Positions 9,701 to 18,180 of a DNA stretch of 64,000 nucleotides are shown one piece after another. The DNA is from Streptomyces sp. SID13726. GTDB taxonomy: Bacteria; Actinomycetota; Actinomycetes; Streptomycetales; Streptomycetaceae. The stretch spans positions 19,037 through 83,036 of the forward strand of contig NZ_JAAGLY010000033.1 of the NCBI RefSeq assembly GCF_010548375.1. The letters are read 5' to 3'. The notes under the pieces were generated by a model that was given only the letters and a program-made list of their open reading frames with translations, was not told the DNA's origin and did not search any database. Numbering within the stretch: position 1 is the stretch's first letter; each line of letters starts with the position of its first letter. A program made the position numbers and the translations under genes.

Positions 9701-10358
9701 CCACGGCCGGTACTCCCCCGGACGCCTCCGCGTCCCGGCGCAGCGCCCAGCCGACACCGAGGGCCGCGCGGCGGATCGCGTCCGGGGTGCTGCCCGGGGC
9801 GAGCACCTCCACGGTACGGTCCCACAGGTCGTCGCCGTCGCGGCCGGTGCCGGCGGCGGTGAGGGCGTCGGCGAAGACCGCCCGCGGCTCGCCGCCCCCG
9901 GTCGTCTGCTCGACCTCGCCACCGGGCCGTACCGCGTCCCACCCCGGATCGCTCAACGGCAGGTCGCAGCAGAGGACTTCGGCCCCCCGCGCCCGCGCCC
10001 AGCGGACCGCGGCCAGTTCCGGGGAGAAGTCCGCGAAGGGGTAGAAGCCGAGCCGTCCGTCCTCCCGTGCCCCGGCCAGGGCGACCGGCGCGAGCGTGCC
10101 CGGGTCGGCGAGGTGGAGCAGCCACGGCTGGAAGTCGGCCGGCAGCTCCACGCACACCACCTCCGCGCCGGACGCGTCCAGCAGGGCCGGCACGGCGGCG
10201 GCGAGGGCGGGACTGTGATGCCGTACGCCGAGGAGGTAGGGCCGTACGGAATCCGCCAGCCCGGCGACGGCCGCGCGGGGCTCCTCCGCGTCGGGGACGG
10301 CCACCCGCGGCTCCTCCAGTACGGTCGCGGTCTCCCGGGGTTCCTCCACGGCGCTCAA
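6795..10358 (-). CDS. DUF5682 protein fused to a C-terminal von Willebrand factor A domain
   Basis: About 1,187 aa. I favour the TTG at 10358, which overlaps the MoxR stop (TTGA) and has GGGAG 8 bases upstream. A GTG at 10394 is the alternative. The N-terminal part carries the DUF5682 hallmark YLLGVRHHSPALAAAVPALL. The last ~165 residues are a VWA domain with a complete MIDAS metal site: DVSGS, the Thr in GGGTHIAAG, and the Asp in VVSDFEEG. Related systems often encode these two parts separately, for example YehM and YehP as I recall, so this is a fusion. VWA domains are typical partners of MoxR ATPases, which use them to engage clients. Cytosolic. Family call sure, function unknown. Confidence 0.82.
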   Translation of the reverse strand: MSAVEEPRETATVLEEPRVAVPDAEEPRAAVAGLADSVRPYLLGVRHHSPALAAAVPALLDASGAEVVCVELPADFQPWLLHLADPGTLAPVALAGAREDGRLGFYPFADFSPELAAVRWARARGAEVLCCDLPLSDPGWDAVRPGGEVEQTTGGGEPRAVFADALTAAGTGRDGDDLWDRTVEVLAPGSTPDAIRRAALGVGWALRRDAEASGGVPAVDLTREAYMRSVLAAAGAGGRRVAAVVGAFHAPALTDPAPAVDVEGTATVGVGEGASPIVTSFVPYAFDLLDARSGYPAGIRDPRWQQAVFTAGGEPERVREAASRGITEVCRALRAAGHTAGTGEAAETLRLACDLARLRGLPAPGRGELVEALTTVLGQGEPLGRGRALARAMEGVLVGTGWGRVAPGTPRSGLGPAVEAELAVLRLPGPDDPGPREIRLDPLRSDLDRRREVLLQRLAVCHALYGESVEVAGTGDGTALTTRWKLAWTPSVPVRLDLAGVRGVTLALAAEGTLREAHRHETAATCVHVIAALYAAARCDLPALVAERLADAAELLPRSGTLPELLAALDLLDALRRGHLPGGTPDRDRQAAELAGTLLESAVRALPGLAGSDRPEDAAALIALSARAGEHRLGLRVDDALGTLARTASPVIQGAALAARVLLDLDGSDTLGTRVAGWIDTATDPDGRRRLTKLLTGLLGATGPLLESAPAALDPLLDRVETLTDQDFLDRLPALRGGFDTLTPTARGRLLDTVTDRLGDRLDLTLAAPPELLALWTAADAAGLAELTALGLPVPTTAPRAEALPTAPAPPRSAPASHLTPTDRWRLLLGRESDRLPAPARRYAQALDELYGSGRGEGSVDLGQGGGGGQEASFPTAREWGEELTALFGAEVREEVLAQAAEHGRTDVLAELDPTAVRPSVELLTSVLSLAGGLPERQLARLRPLVRRLVDELARELATRLRPALTGLATPRPTHRPGGRLDLPRTLRANLAHTRRLDEGRMVVVPERPVFSTRSRREADWRLILVVDVSGSMEASVIWSALTAAVLGGVPTLSTHFLAFSTEVIDLTDRVSDPLSLLLEVQVGGGTHIAAGLARARSLVTVPSRTLVAVVSDFEEGYPLAGLLGEVRSLAASGVHLMGCAALDDTGTPRYSVPIARQLVAAGMPVAALSPLALARWVGDRLRGEPR

Positions 10359-11494
10359 CGCAGGTTCTCCCGCAGGTCCCACAGGCGGCGCCACATCGCT
10401 GAGCCGTCCTCGGCGCGGCGGCGGACCGGGCCGTCCCAGTAGCCGAGGAGGCGGGCGTGGTCGGTGGGGTCGTCCTTGCGGACCACGCCGAGGAGGTGGG
10501 CGGGGACGAGGTCGAGGGTGTCCCCGGCGGGGAGGTACGCCGTGGCCACGCCGAGGGAGGTGGCGACCTGGACGGCCTCGGCGGTGGACATCACCGTGCC
10601 GGGGCGCTCCACGTCCCAGCCCTCGGCGGAGCGGCCGGTGCGCAGGTCGCGGAAGACGGTGACGAGGACGTCGAGGACGGCGTCGTCCACCCCGAAGGCC
10701 GCGCCCGCGCGCTGCACGGCGGCCACCGCCTGGCCCCGGACCAGCGCGGCCTCGGCGTCGGCGTCGGCGATCGGCTGCACGGTCTCGAAGTTGAAGCGGC
10801 GCTTGAGCGCGGCGGACATCTCGGAGACGCCCCGGTCACGGAGGTTGGCGGTGGCGATGACGGTGAAGCCGGGGGCCGCCGCGACCTGGGCGTCCTCGGT
10901 GCCGGACAGTTCGGGGACGCTGACGCGCCGGTCGGACAGGATCGACACCAGGGCGTCCTGCACCTCGGGCAGACAGCGGGTGATCTCCTCGACGCGGGCG
11001 ACCCGGCCGCTGCGCATGGCGCTGAGCACGGGCGAGTCGACGAGGGCCTGGCGGGTCGGGCCCTGGGCGAGGAGGAGGGCGTAGTTCCAGCCGTAGCGGA
11101 AGGCGTCCTCGGTGGTGCCCGCGGTGCCCTGCACGGTGAGCGCGCTGGTGCCGCAGACGGCGGCGGACAGCAGCTCGGACAGCATGGACTTGGCGGTGCC
11201 GGGCTCGCCGACGAGCAGCAGTCCGCGCTCCCCCGCGAGGGTGACCACACAGCGCTCCACGAGGGCGCGTTCGCCGACGAACTTCGGTGCCACGACGAGC
11301 CGTTGGCCCGCCGCCTCCAGTGTCCTGCCGTCGCTGCCGCAGATGAAGGTGACCACGGCACGCGGGGTCAGTGCCCAGCCGGGCGGGCGCGGGCCCTCGT
11401 CGTGTGCGGCGAGGAAGGCGAGTTCGGTGGCGTGGCGCTCCTCGGCGGGCAGGACCTGCCGGGCCGGGGCGGTCGTCGCCGTCGTGGTGCTCAT
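10355..11494 (-). CDS. MoxR-family AAA+ ATPase
   Basis: 379 aa. ATG at 11494 overlaps the stop of the preceding SMI1 gene (ATGA) and has AAGGACG upstream. Walker A is GEPGTAKS (residues 96-103). The Walker B equivalent is ARVEEIT, with Glu in place of the usual Asp, followed by the family block CLPEVQDALVSILSDR. Sensor 1 is VIATAN and the arginine-finger region is MSAALKRRFNFETV. MoxR ATPases are chaperone-like remodellers that act with VWA proteins, and here the VWA domain is in the next gene. From memory the closest named relative is E. coli YehL. Cytosolic. Assignment secure at family level. Confidence 0.9.
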   Translation of the reverse strand: MSTTTATTAPARQVLPAEERHATELAFLAAHDEGPRPPGWALTPRAVVTFICGSDGRTLEAAGQRLVVAPKFVGERALVERCVVTLAGERGLLLVGEPGTAKSMLSELLSAAVCGTSALTVQGTAGTTEDAFRYGWNYALLLAQGPTRQALVDSPVLSAMRSGRVARVEEITRCLPEVQDALVSILSDRRVSVPELSGTEDAQVAAAPGFTVIATANLRDRGVSEMSAALKRRFNFETVQPIADADAEAALVRGQAVAAVQRAGAAFGVDDAVLDVLVTVFRDLRTGRSAEGWDVERPGTVMSTAEAVQVATSLGVATAYLPAGDTLDLVPAHLLGVVRKDDPTDHARLLGYWDGPVRRRAEDGSAMWRRLWDLRENLR

Positions 11495-13062
11495 GGACGT
11501 CCTTGGTGGTTCGGTGCGGATGGGGCGGGGCCCTGACGGGTGTCGAGCAGACCGCGGCCGCTGCGCTGGGCCGCGTGCCAGTCGGCCCACCGGTCCCCCG
11601 CCACGGCGGCCAGCAGGTGGAAGACCTCGCCGACCCGGTCGACCGCGACGGCCAGGGCGCACAGGCCGTCGACGAGACCGGTGGCCGGGGTGTCGGCCGC
11701 CGTCGCGTGCAGGGCCCGGACCAGCGCGACGGTCCCGGCGTCACGGTCCACGGCGGTGAGGTCACCGGCGAGCGGTGTGTCGGCCGACTGTGCGGTGTCG
11801 AGGAGCGGGCGCAGGTCGGGCAGTTGGTCGAGGAGCGGCCGGAGTCGGGCGGGGTCGGTGCGGGTGAGGGTGTGCAGCAGGGCCCATCGGTCGATGGAGG
11901 TGCGGCCCCGGCTCGGCAGGGTCGCGGTGGTGACCGGCGGCTCCGCGCCCAGCATCACCGCGGCGAGGATCTGGTTGACCGGGCTGCGGCGCGCTTCCGG
12001 GAGGCTCTGCTCGAAGTCGCGGAGTTCCCGCCAACGGCCGGACAGGATCAGGGCGGTGGGCAGGACCGGCGTCTCGGCCGCCGCCTCGGCGACCTCGACG
12101 ATCCGTGCGCGGGCGGCCGGGTCCGGCTCGGGCCGCAGGAGTTCGTCGCGGATCAGTCCCACGATGTACGGCCCGAAGCCTCCGTACCGGTGTCCGCGAA
12201 GGCCCCCGTGCTCCTCGGGGGACCGCAGCCGCCGGCCGGCCTCCGCCAGGTCCGGGGCGTCGAGCCGGTCGCAGGCCCGCTCGGCCTCCGCCTGCCGTAC
12301 CCGGAGGCGGAGCCAGGACGTGGTCAGGTCGAGGAAGTCGGCCGGGGCCGGGTCGTCGAACCCGGCCGTCGGGGCGGGGAACCAGGGCAGGCCGGCGAGC
12401 GGCAGCCAGGTCGCGGTCTCGGCGAACTCCCGCAGTGCGTAGGCGTCGTACAGCCCGTCGTAGCGGTCGTCGGCGGGCTCCTTGAGCTGTCCGTCGTAGC
12501 CGAAGCTGTCCAGCCAGACCGTGCCCGCCCAGGGGCCGTTGAGGACGAGCCGGGCCAGCATGTGGCTGCGGGTGGCGCCCAGGATCAGCGTGCCGTCGTC
12601 GGGGTCGGCGCCGGCCGGGAGGTCGTAGAAGGCCTCCCTCGGGTCGTCGAACTGGGCGTAGAACTCGCCCGGTCCGGCGTCGAAGAAGTCGGTGCCCTCC
12701 GCTTCCTCCCACTCGGTGATCTCGTCGGGCCGTCCGGCCCAGGACTCGTGCAGCGGGAACGGCTCGCGGTAGCCGGGCTCGTCCTTCTCCCCGAAGGGCT
12801 GCGCGCCGTACCGCATCAGCAAGGCCCCGGGGTCGCCGAACTCCAGCAGATAGCGGCGGTAGTTCTCCGGCAGCCGCAGCCCGTTGCGGGCCTCGAACGC
12901 GGCCACCTCGGTCTCGGGGATCGGCACGAACGCCCGGCGCCAGACCTGGCCGTCGCCCGGCCGCAACGCGTCCCACCGGGTGAGCAGTTCGCGGATACGG
13001 GCCAGCCGCCGGTCGATCTGTCCGGCGTCCAGCGGCCGTCGGGACACGGTCGGCTCAGCCAT
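11491..13062 (-). CDS. Large SMI1/KNR4 (SUKH)-domain protein
   Basis: 523 aa, ATG at 13062 with GAGGAG about 8 bases upstream. The N-terminal region (residues ~45-200) has the SMI1/KNR4 pattern: an invariant-type Glu helix (EVAAFEARNGLRLPENYRRYLLEFGDPG) and later a Trp-rich strand segment (GPWAGTVWLDSFGYDG). The remainder is helical, Ala/Leu-rich and unassigned. It is much longer than stand-alone SUKH immunity proteins (~150-200 aa). The ATGA overlap with MoxR suggests it is made stoichiometrically with the ATPase and may act as its adaptor. A gap of only 30 bp separates it from the giant gene upstream. Confidence 0.75.
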   Translation of the reverse strand: MAEPTVSRRPLDAGQIDRRLARIRELLTRWDALRPGDGQVWRRAFVPIPETEVAAFEARNGLRLPENYRRYLLEFGDPGALLMRYGAQPFGEKDEPGYREPFPLHESWAGRPDEITEWEEAEGTDFFDAGPGEFYAQFDDPREAFYDLPAGADPDDGTLILGATRSHMLARLVLNGPWAGTVWLDSFGYDGQLKEPADDRYDGLYDAYALREFAETATWLPLAGLPWFPAPTAGFDDPAPADFLDLTTSWLRLRVRQAEAERACDRLDAPDLAEAGRRLRSPEEHGGLRGHRYGGFGPYIVGLIRDELLRPEPDPAARARIVEVAEAAAETPVLPTALILSGRWRELRDFEQSLPEARRSPVNQILAAVMLGAEPPVTTATLPSRGRTSIDRWALLHTLTRTDPARLRPLLDQLPDLRPLLDTAQSADTPLAGDLTAVDRDAGTVALVRALHATAADTPATGLVDGLCALAVAVDRVGEVFHLLAAVAGDRWADWHAAQRSGRGLLDTRQGPAPSAPNHQGRP

Positions 13063-13092
13063 CGTGGAACTCCTCGCTGTCGGTGCTGTGCT

Positions 13093-16000
13093 TCATCGGC
13101 GACGGCCTCTCTTGACCTTGAGCTCCTCGAAGCGCGGCACATCGCCCTCGCGCACCCGCTGCCAGGCCCTGCGGTACAGGTCGGGGGCGGGTTCGGTGGG
13201 CACGACCACGCTCAGCGGGATGTGCTCGCCGCTGATCAGGTCGCCGTACAGCGGCAGCTTCCACTGCTCCAGGGGAAGGCGCGGGAACGTGAGGGTCTCC
13301 CAGCCGCCCGGCAGGAACAGGGAGCGGGCGGCGCGGGTGCGGCTGGCCTCCACCACCAGGTCGGTGGCGGCGAGTTCGGCGCGGGCGGCCTTGAGGCGGG
13401 CGGGCTTCCAGCCGGTCCAGCGGGCCGTGTTGCGGTCGGTGGGGTCGGGCATCGCGAGGAGCATCAGGTAGAGGGCGGCGGCGTCCTCGCCGATGCCGTA
13501 CTCCTTGGCCACCTCGGTCACCAGCTCCGGTGCCGAGCGGGAGGGGTCCTGCCGGTACCAGGTGCCGTCCTTGTCGCGTGCGCCGCGGAGCGGGTCGCCC
13601 GGGTCGGCGAGGAGGGCCTCGAAGCGGGCGGCGCGGGCGAGACGCAGGGCGGGCTCGACCGGGAAGGGGGCGCCGCTCTCGTCGAGGCGCAGGGCGGGCA
13701 GATAGGGGTCGTGGCCGTCGGCGTCGAGGAGGGCGACCTTCAGTCCCGGGGCCGGCCTGTCGTCGTAGGTGGCCATGACGACCGCGCCGTACCGCTCGAA
13801 GCCGTCACCGACCTCGGTGGGCCGGCCTGCCGCCTTGCGGAAGTCGGGCAGGTAGACGTACCGGTTGAGGTCGAGCATCAGGCCGGGGTGGGCCAGCCGG
13901 TCCCGTACGGCGCCGAGGGCGGCGGGCAGTGCGGTGCGGATCGGGTCGCCGACGGGCAGCCGGTGGGCGAGCCAGGCGATCAGGGTGATCGAGTCGATCA
14001 GCGTGGCCGTGGTGAATCCGACGGCGTCCTCGTCGACCTGGCCGACCCGGTCGTCGGTGACCGTCCACTCCAGGTCCTGGCTGAGGGAGGGCTCGGAGGC
14101 GGGGTCGAGCAGCGCGGACAGGGTCGAGTGCTCGGCCCGCAGGGCTCGCCGTGCCTCGCCGAGCAGTGCCTCGGGCAGCATCCTGCGCTTGCCGACCTCG
14201 CTGTTCCAGACCTCCGCGGCGGCGGCCGTGTCGGGGCCGTCCGTCCACAGCCGGGCCGGGTCGCGGGGCAGCAGTGCGGCGACGACGGCTCTGAGGACGG
14301 TGGTGTCGGTCCTGCGCAACTCGTCCTTGGCCAGGGCCGCGTCCGTCACCTTCACCCCGAGCACGGCCCGTGCCTCCGGGGTGAGGAACGACTGGTCGGC
14401 GCTGTCGACCTGCGGCACGCCCGCCACGATCAGCCGGGCCATGGTCGAGGTGACGCCGGTGAGCAGGGCGAACTCCTCGGCCGCCGCCGGGAGCCACGGG
14501 GCCGGTCCGCGCCGGTCCGCCTCGCTGAGGAACGCCGTGAGCCAGTCGGCCTCGCGGTCCTCGCCGACCGGGTCGACGGATTCGACCGTGTAGGGGGCGG
14601 GGGCCTCGAAGCGGCCGGACGGGTCGTGGAACAGCGCCTCGAAGTCGGCGCCCTCCTTCTCGTCGCGCGAGGTGCAGGCGGTGACCGCGAGGAAGGCGCC
14701 GCCGTCCAGCGGCAGCACGCCCTTCAGGTGCCCCTCCCGCCACTCGCCGGCCGGGGTACGCAGATGGCTCGCGTCGACATGGAGGGAGACCCGGCGCCAG
14801 CGCGCGGGCCCGGCCGCCGAACCGAGCCCGAGCGTGTCGAACTCCCGCAACAGCGCCACCAGGGTCTCCCGGTGCTCCGGCGAGGTGGTCGGCGACGCGA
14901 CCCGGAACGCCATGGAGGTGAGGAGGTCGGGCAGGGGTGCCGAGTCCAGGTAGCCGCCGGGGAGTTCGGGGCCGTCCAGGTGGAGACGGGGGGTGGGTGT
15001 GGGGTGTACGGCTGCGCTCGGGGCGGATGTGGGGTGTACGGCTGTGCCCGGGGCGGGTGTGGAGCCGTCGTCCCCACCGAGCCCCTCCCCCGAGCCGCCC
15101 TCCTCGTCCACAACCCCCGCAGCCGCCTCCCCCGCCCGGACCGCCCGCCGCAGCACCCGCAGGCGCCGGAAGACGTTGTCCCGGTCGGCCCCGTAGTGGT
15201 ACCAGCCGCCGCGGGACCCGTCGAGGCCGCTGAGCGCCTCGCGCAGCAGGCGGTCGGAAGGGCCGGCCGGGCCCTCGTCCTCCTGGGTGCCGCCGAGTTC
15301 CGCGGTCAGGCGGGTGGCCGCCGCGTCGAGGACCTTCTGCTGTTCGACGGCGTACTTCACCACGCCCGCGATGCCCGCCAGCAGCGCCTCGTCGGTGACC
15401 TGGTGCAGCAACTCCACGACGCCACCGGTGAGTTCGGCGTGGATCAGGGCGCGGGCGGTGTCGTCGTCGACGGCCCGCAGCGCGGCGGAGCCCTGCGGGT
15501 CCCGGGGCCGCAGGCAGTGCCAGTAGCGCAGCGGCGGCAGCAGCGGGGTGCCCGCGGCGAAGTCGCCCGGGGCGCGGTCGACCTTCGCGGTGGCCGTGAC
15601 GACCCCGTCCGCGTCGACGAGTTCGATGCTCCAGCCGGACCGGACGACGGCCACGGGCCGGTCGGCGCCCGGGAAGAGCACCGCGGCGTACGGCATCCCC
15701 GTCCGCTCGTGGACGGTGACCCGGCGCCCGGCCAGGTCCTCCCCGTGCCAGTGGCCGTCCGGCGTGCGCACCGCGCGCCAGCCGAGCAGCCCGTCCACCG
15801 GCACCCCGGCGGGCGTGACCTCCTCGGAGGGGTACGGCGCGAGCGAGCCCGGCGCGTAGGTGCCCTCGCCGTAGGCGTCGGCGAGGAAGGCGGGCGCGGT
15901 GTTGCGGCCGAGTCGCCCGGTGGCCGGGTCGTACTCGAACCAGCCGTCCCCTCCTCCCCAGATCCAGTAGGAGGTACCGTCGCCGAGCAGGTTCGCCTCC

Positions 16001-18180
16001 GCGGGCACGGTGGTGTCGCCGCGGTGCAGGACACCGGCGCCGCTGACCCGCCCGCCGCCCGGCAGGGGCAGGCTCGGGACGCCGTTGTCCTCCCGGTACC
16101 AGTTCATCTGGGTGCCCCGGGGGACGCGGGCGCCCGCCAGGGACAGCACCCGGTCGGGGCTGTGGTGCCAGTAGCCGCGCAGCTCGTGGTCGTAGGTGCG
16201 CCAGTGGACGAGCAGTTCACCGTCGACGAAGTGGAAGCCGGGCTCACCGAGGACGCCCTGTCCCGGCACCCGCAGATCGTGGGTGAGCACGGTGCCCTCG
16301 GCGCCGATCACCCGGGCCTGCGCCGCCCCTGCGGTGACGAGGTGCGGCCAGGCGTCGGCGACGTACAGGTCCTCGACGCTCCGCGCGTCCACGAGTTCCC
16401 TGGCCGCCTCCTCCCAGGCGGGCCAGCCGAGTTCGTCGATGAGCCCGGCCCTGAGCGCGCGGGCCAGCAGCGGGGCGAGGTCGGTGGCGGCCACCTCCCG
16501 GATCTCGTCCTCGGCGAGTCTGAGCGCCTCGCCGGGGAGCCACTTCAGCCGCCGCAGGGCCTCGGGGAGGCCGGGCAGTCCGGCGGCCTTCGAGCGCCGG
16601 GCTACCGTGCGCACCCAGTCGGCGAGCAGCGGCCGGCCGCCGGGCGACTGGGCGAGGACCCGGATCGTGTCCAGGTCGTCCTCGTCGTCGCCGAACATGT
16701 CGGCCGCTTCGTGGAAGACGGTCCGGAACCGCTCGTCGGCGGCGAAGGCGAGCAGGTCGCGCCGGTCGTCGCCCTTGGCCCACCGCTGGAGTTCCACCCG
16801 GTGGTGGACACCGGCCGGCACGCCCAGGGCCAGCAGCAGATCCAGCAGGTCCAGATCGTGCCCGGCCAGCAACTTCCCTCCCGACGCGGCGAGTTCGGTG
16901 CGCAGCCGGTCGGCGGACAGCTCCGTGACCCGGTACAGGGCGGGCAGTCGCGCGGGTTCCTGGTAGCCCAGTGCGCGGTCCTGGAACTCCAGGAAGCGGG
17001 CGAACCAGCCCGCGGTGCCGTCCTGCGGCCGCTCCTCGTCGGGCAGCGAGTCGTCCCAGAGCCCCACGAGGGCCCCGGACTCCTCCAGGATGTCCAGCCA
17101 CAGCAGGAGTACGGCCTGGTCGCCGGAGTCGGGCATGAGGTTCAACAGCGCGCCGCGCACCGCGGGTTCGCGCCGGCCCAGGGCGACGACGGCCGCGCGG
17201 TGGCTCTTCCACCAGCCCGGCGCCGCCTTCGCCGTGGCGGACAGTGTGAGCAGGTCGGCCAGGTAGGCCTCCTCGACCGCGGCCCCGTCCCGGCCGGCCG
17301 CGCGGGCCAGCCTGCGTACGTCGGTGGCGAGTTGGGCGGACGGCACGAGTCCGCCCGCGGTGCGCCGTACGCACATCCGGGTGAAGCGGTCCAGGGCCTC
17401 CGGGGCCGGCACCCGGGCGGCCAGCTCCTTGCCGTACCCGGACAGCGCGGTCGCCGTCAGCGCGCCGGCCAGCGCGAACTCCAGGAACACGGCGTCCAGC
17501 CGCTCCTCGTCCACGGTGAGCCCGTACTCGGCCTCGGCGTCCCGGGCCCGGCCGAACATCTGCGCCGCGTAGGTGGGGTTCTCCACCGACAGGAAGACCC
17601 TCCCGGCCTGTTCGTAGAAGGTGGGCAGGAAGTGCGGTACGGAGACGGCCAGTTGGCGCGCCGTCTCCCGGTAGGCGTCCAGGGCGGCCTTCGCCCGGGA
17701 CTTCGCCTGCCGGGCGATCCGCTCCAGCTCCGGCAGGACGTCCAGCGCGTGCTGCCCGTCCTCGGGGTGGTGCACCAGCACCCACTCCGGGAACCCGAGC
17801 GCCTGCCGCGCCCCCAGCCCGACCTCGACCGGTTCCGCGTCCGGTACGAGGCCCAGGAAACCGGCGGCCAGGTCCTCGGCCGCGCCCAGCTCCCCGGCGA
17901 CCAGCCGCACGACCACACGGTCGTCCAGCCCCGGATGCGTGTACGACCGTGCCGTCAGCGGCACCGCGCGCTCACCGGCGCCCTCCGTGCCGAGCGGCAA
18001 CACCGCCCCGGCCGCCAGCAGTTCCTCGTACGCCACCCGCGCTCCCCCGCTCACCGGCCCGGCTTCCGCACTCGACGCCGTCGCCTCCCCGCTCATTGAC
18101 CCCGCTCCCCCGCTCAACGCCCCTGCTTCCCCGCTCACTGACCCCGCTCCCCCACTCACCGAACCCGCTCCCCCGCTCAC
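13093..18180 (-). CDS. Giant uncharacterised protein of the MoxR-VWA operon (~1,695 aa)
   Basis: Very long uninterrupted gene. The first in-frame start is GTG at 18180, which overlaps the stop of the upstream DUF4132-like gene (GTGA). The first ~49 residues are seven copies of a 7-residue repeat, (V/L/M)SGGAGS-like, encoded by 21-bp units, so several downstream GTG/ATG starts are possible. The rest is a globular, Leu/Ala/Asp-rich protein without signal peptide or membrane helices. A low-complexity linker lies near 15,000-15,120. I recognise no catalytic motif. Similar giants sit beside DUF4132/MolR-type and MoxR genes in actinobacteria, where they are called only putative DNA-binding or hypothetical. 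A scaffold is the simplest guess. Confidence 0.8.
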   Translation of the reverse strand: MSGGAGSVSGGAGSVSGEAGALSGGAGSMSGEATASSAEAGPVSGGARVAYEELLAAGAVLPLGTEGAGERAVPLTARSYTHPGLDDRVVVRLVAGELGAAEDLAAGFLGLVPDAEPVEVGLGARQALGFPEWVLVHHPEDGQHALDVLPELERIARQAKSRAKAALDAYRETARQLAVSVPHFLPTFYEQAGRVFLSVENPTYAAQMFGRARDAEAEYGLTVDEERLDAVFLEFALAGALTATALSGYGKELAARVPAPEALDRFTRMCVRRTAGGLVPSAQLATDVRRLARAAGRDGAAVEEAYLADLLTLSATAKAAPGWWKSHRAAVVALGRREPAVRGALLNLMPDSGDQAVLLLWLDILEESGALVGLWDDSLPDEERPQDGTAGWFARFLEFQDRALGYQEPARLPALYRVTELSADRLRTELAASGGKLLAGHDLDLLDLLLALGVPAGVHHRVELQRWAKGDDRRDLLAFAADERFRTVFHEAADMFGDDEDDLDTIRVLAQSPGGRPLLADWVRTVARRSKAAGLPGLPEALRRLKWLPGEALRLAEDEIREVAATDLAPLLARALRAGLIDELGWPAWEEAARELVDARSVEDLYVADAWPHLVTAGAAQARVIGAEGTVLTHDLRVPGQGVLGEPGFHFVDGELLVHWRTYDHELRGYWHHSPDRVLSLAGARVPRGTQMNWYREDNGVPSLPLPGGGRVSGAGVLHRGDTTVPAEANLLGDGTSYWIWGGGDGWFEYDPATGRLGRNTAPAFLADAYGEGTYAPGSLAPYPSEEVTPAGVPVDGLLGWRAVRTPDGHWHGEDLAGRRVTVHERTGMPYAAVLFPGADRPVAVVRSGWSIELVDADGVVTATAKVDRAPGDFAAGTPLLPPLRYWHCLRPRDPQGSAALRAVDDDTARALIHAELTGGVVELLHQVTDEALLAGIAGVVKYAVEQQKVLDAAATRLTAELGGTQEDEGPAGPSDRLLREALSGLDGSRGGWYHYGADRDNVFRRLRVLRRAVRAGEAAAGVVDEEGGSGEGLGGDDGSTPAPGTAVHPTSAPSAAVHPTPTPRLHLDGPELPGGYLDSAPLPDLLTSMAFRVASPTTSPEHRETLVALLREFDTLGLGSAAGPARWRRVSLHVDASHLRTPAGEWREGHLKGVLPLDGGAFLAVTACTSRDEKEGADFEALFHDPSGRFEAPAPYTVESVDPVGEDREADWLTAFLSEADRRGPAPWLPAAAEEFALLTGVTSTMARLIVAGVPQVDSADQSFLTPEARAVLGVKVTDAALAKDELRRTDTTVLRAVVAALLPRDPARLWTDGPDTAAAAEVWNSEVGKRRMLPEALLGEARRALRAEHSTLSALLDPASEPSLSQDLEWTVTDDRVGQVDEDAVGFTTATLIDSITLIAWLAHRLPVGDPIRTALPAALGAVRDRLAHPGLMLDLNRYVYLPDFRKAAGRPTEVGDGFERYGAVVMATYDDRPAPGLKVALLDADGHDPYLPALRLDESGAPFPVEPALRLARAARFEALLADPGDPLRGARDKDGTWYRQDPSRSAPELVTEVAKEYGIGEDAAALYLMLLAMPDPTDRNTARWTGWKPARLKAARAELAATDLVVEASRTRAARSLFLPGGWETLTFPRLPLEQWKLPLYGDLISGEHIPLSVVVPTEPAPDLYRRAWQRVREGDVPRFEELKVKRGRRR
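18034..18180 (-). repeat. Seven 21-bp tandem repeats, most starting with a start codon
   Basis: Seven in-frame 21-bp units form the 5' end of the giant gene. Units begin at 18180 (GTG), 18159 (GTG), 18138 (GTG), 18117 (TTG), 18096 (ATG), 18075 (TCG) and 18054 (GTG). A typical unit is GTGAGCGGGGGAGCGGGGTC plus one base. Because each unit ends purine-rich, the next start codon always has a Shine-Dalgarno-like run just upstream. The first unit also contains the stop codon of the preceding gene. Confidence 0.9.

Noticed and set aside
11371..18099. A 2,242-codon plus-strand open frame.
   Set aside because: It lies antisense to the DUF4132/giant/SMI1/MoxR genes. Its product is Gly/Val/Arg-rich with no motif, a typical high-GC antisense shadow.
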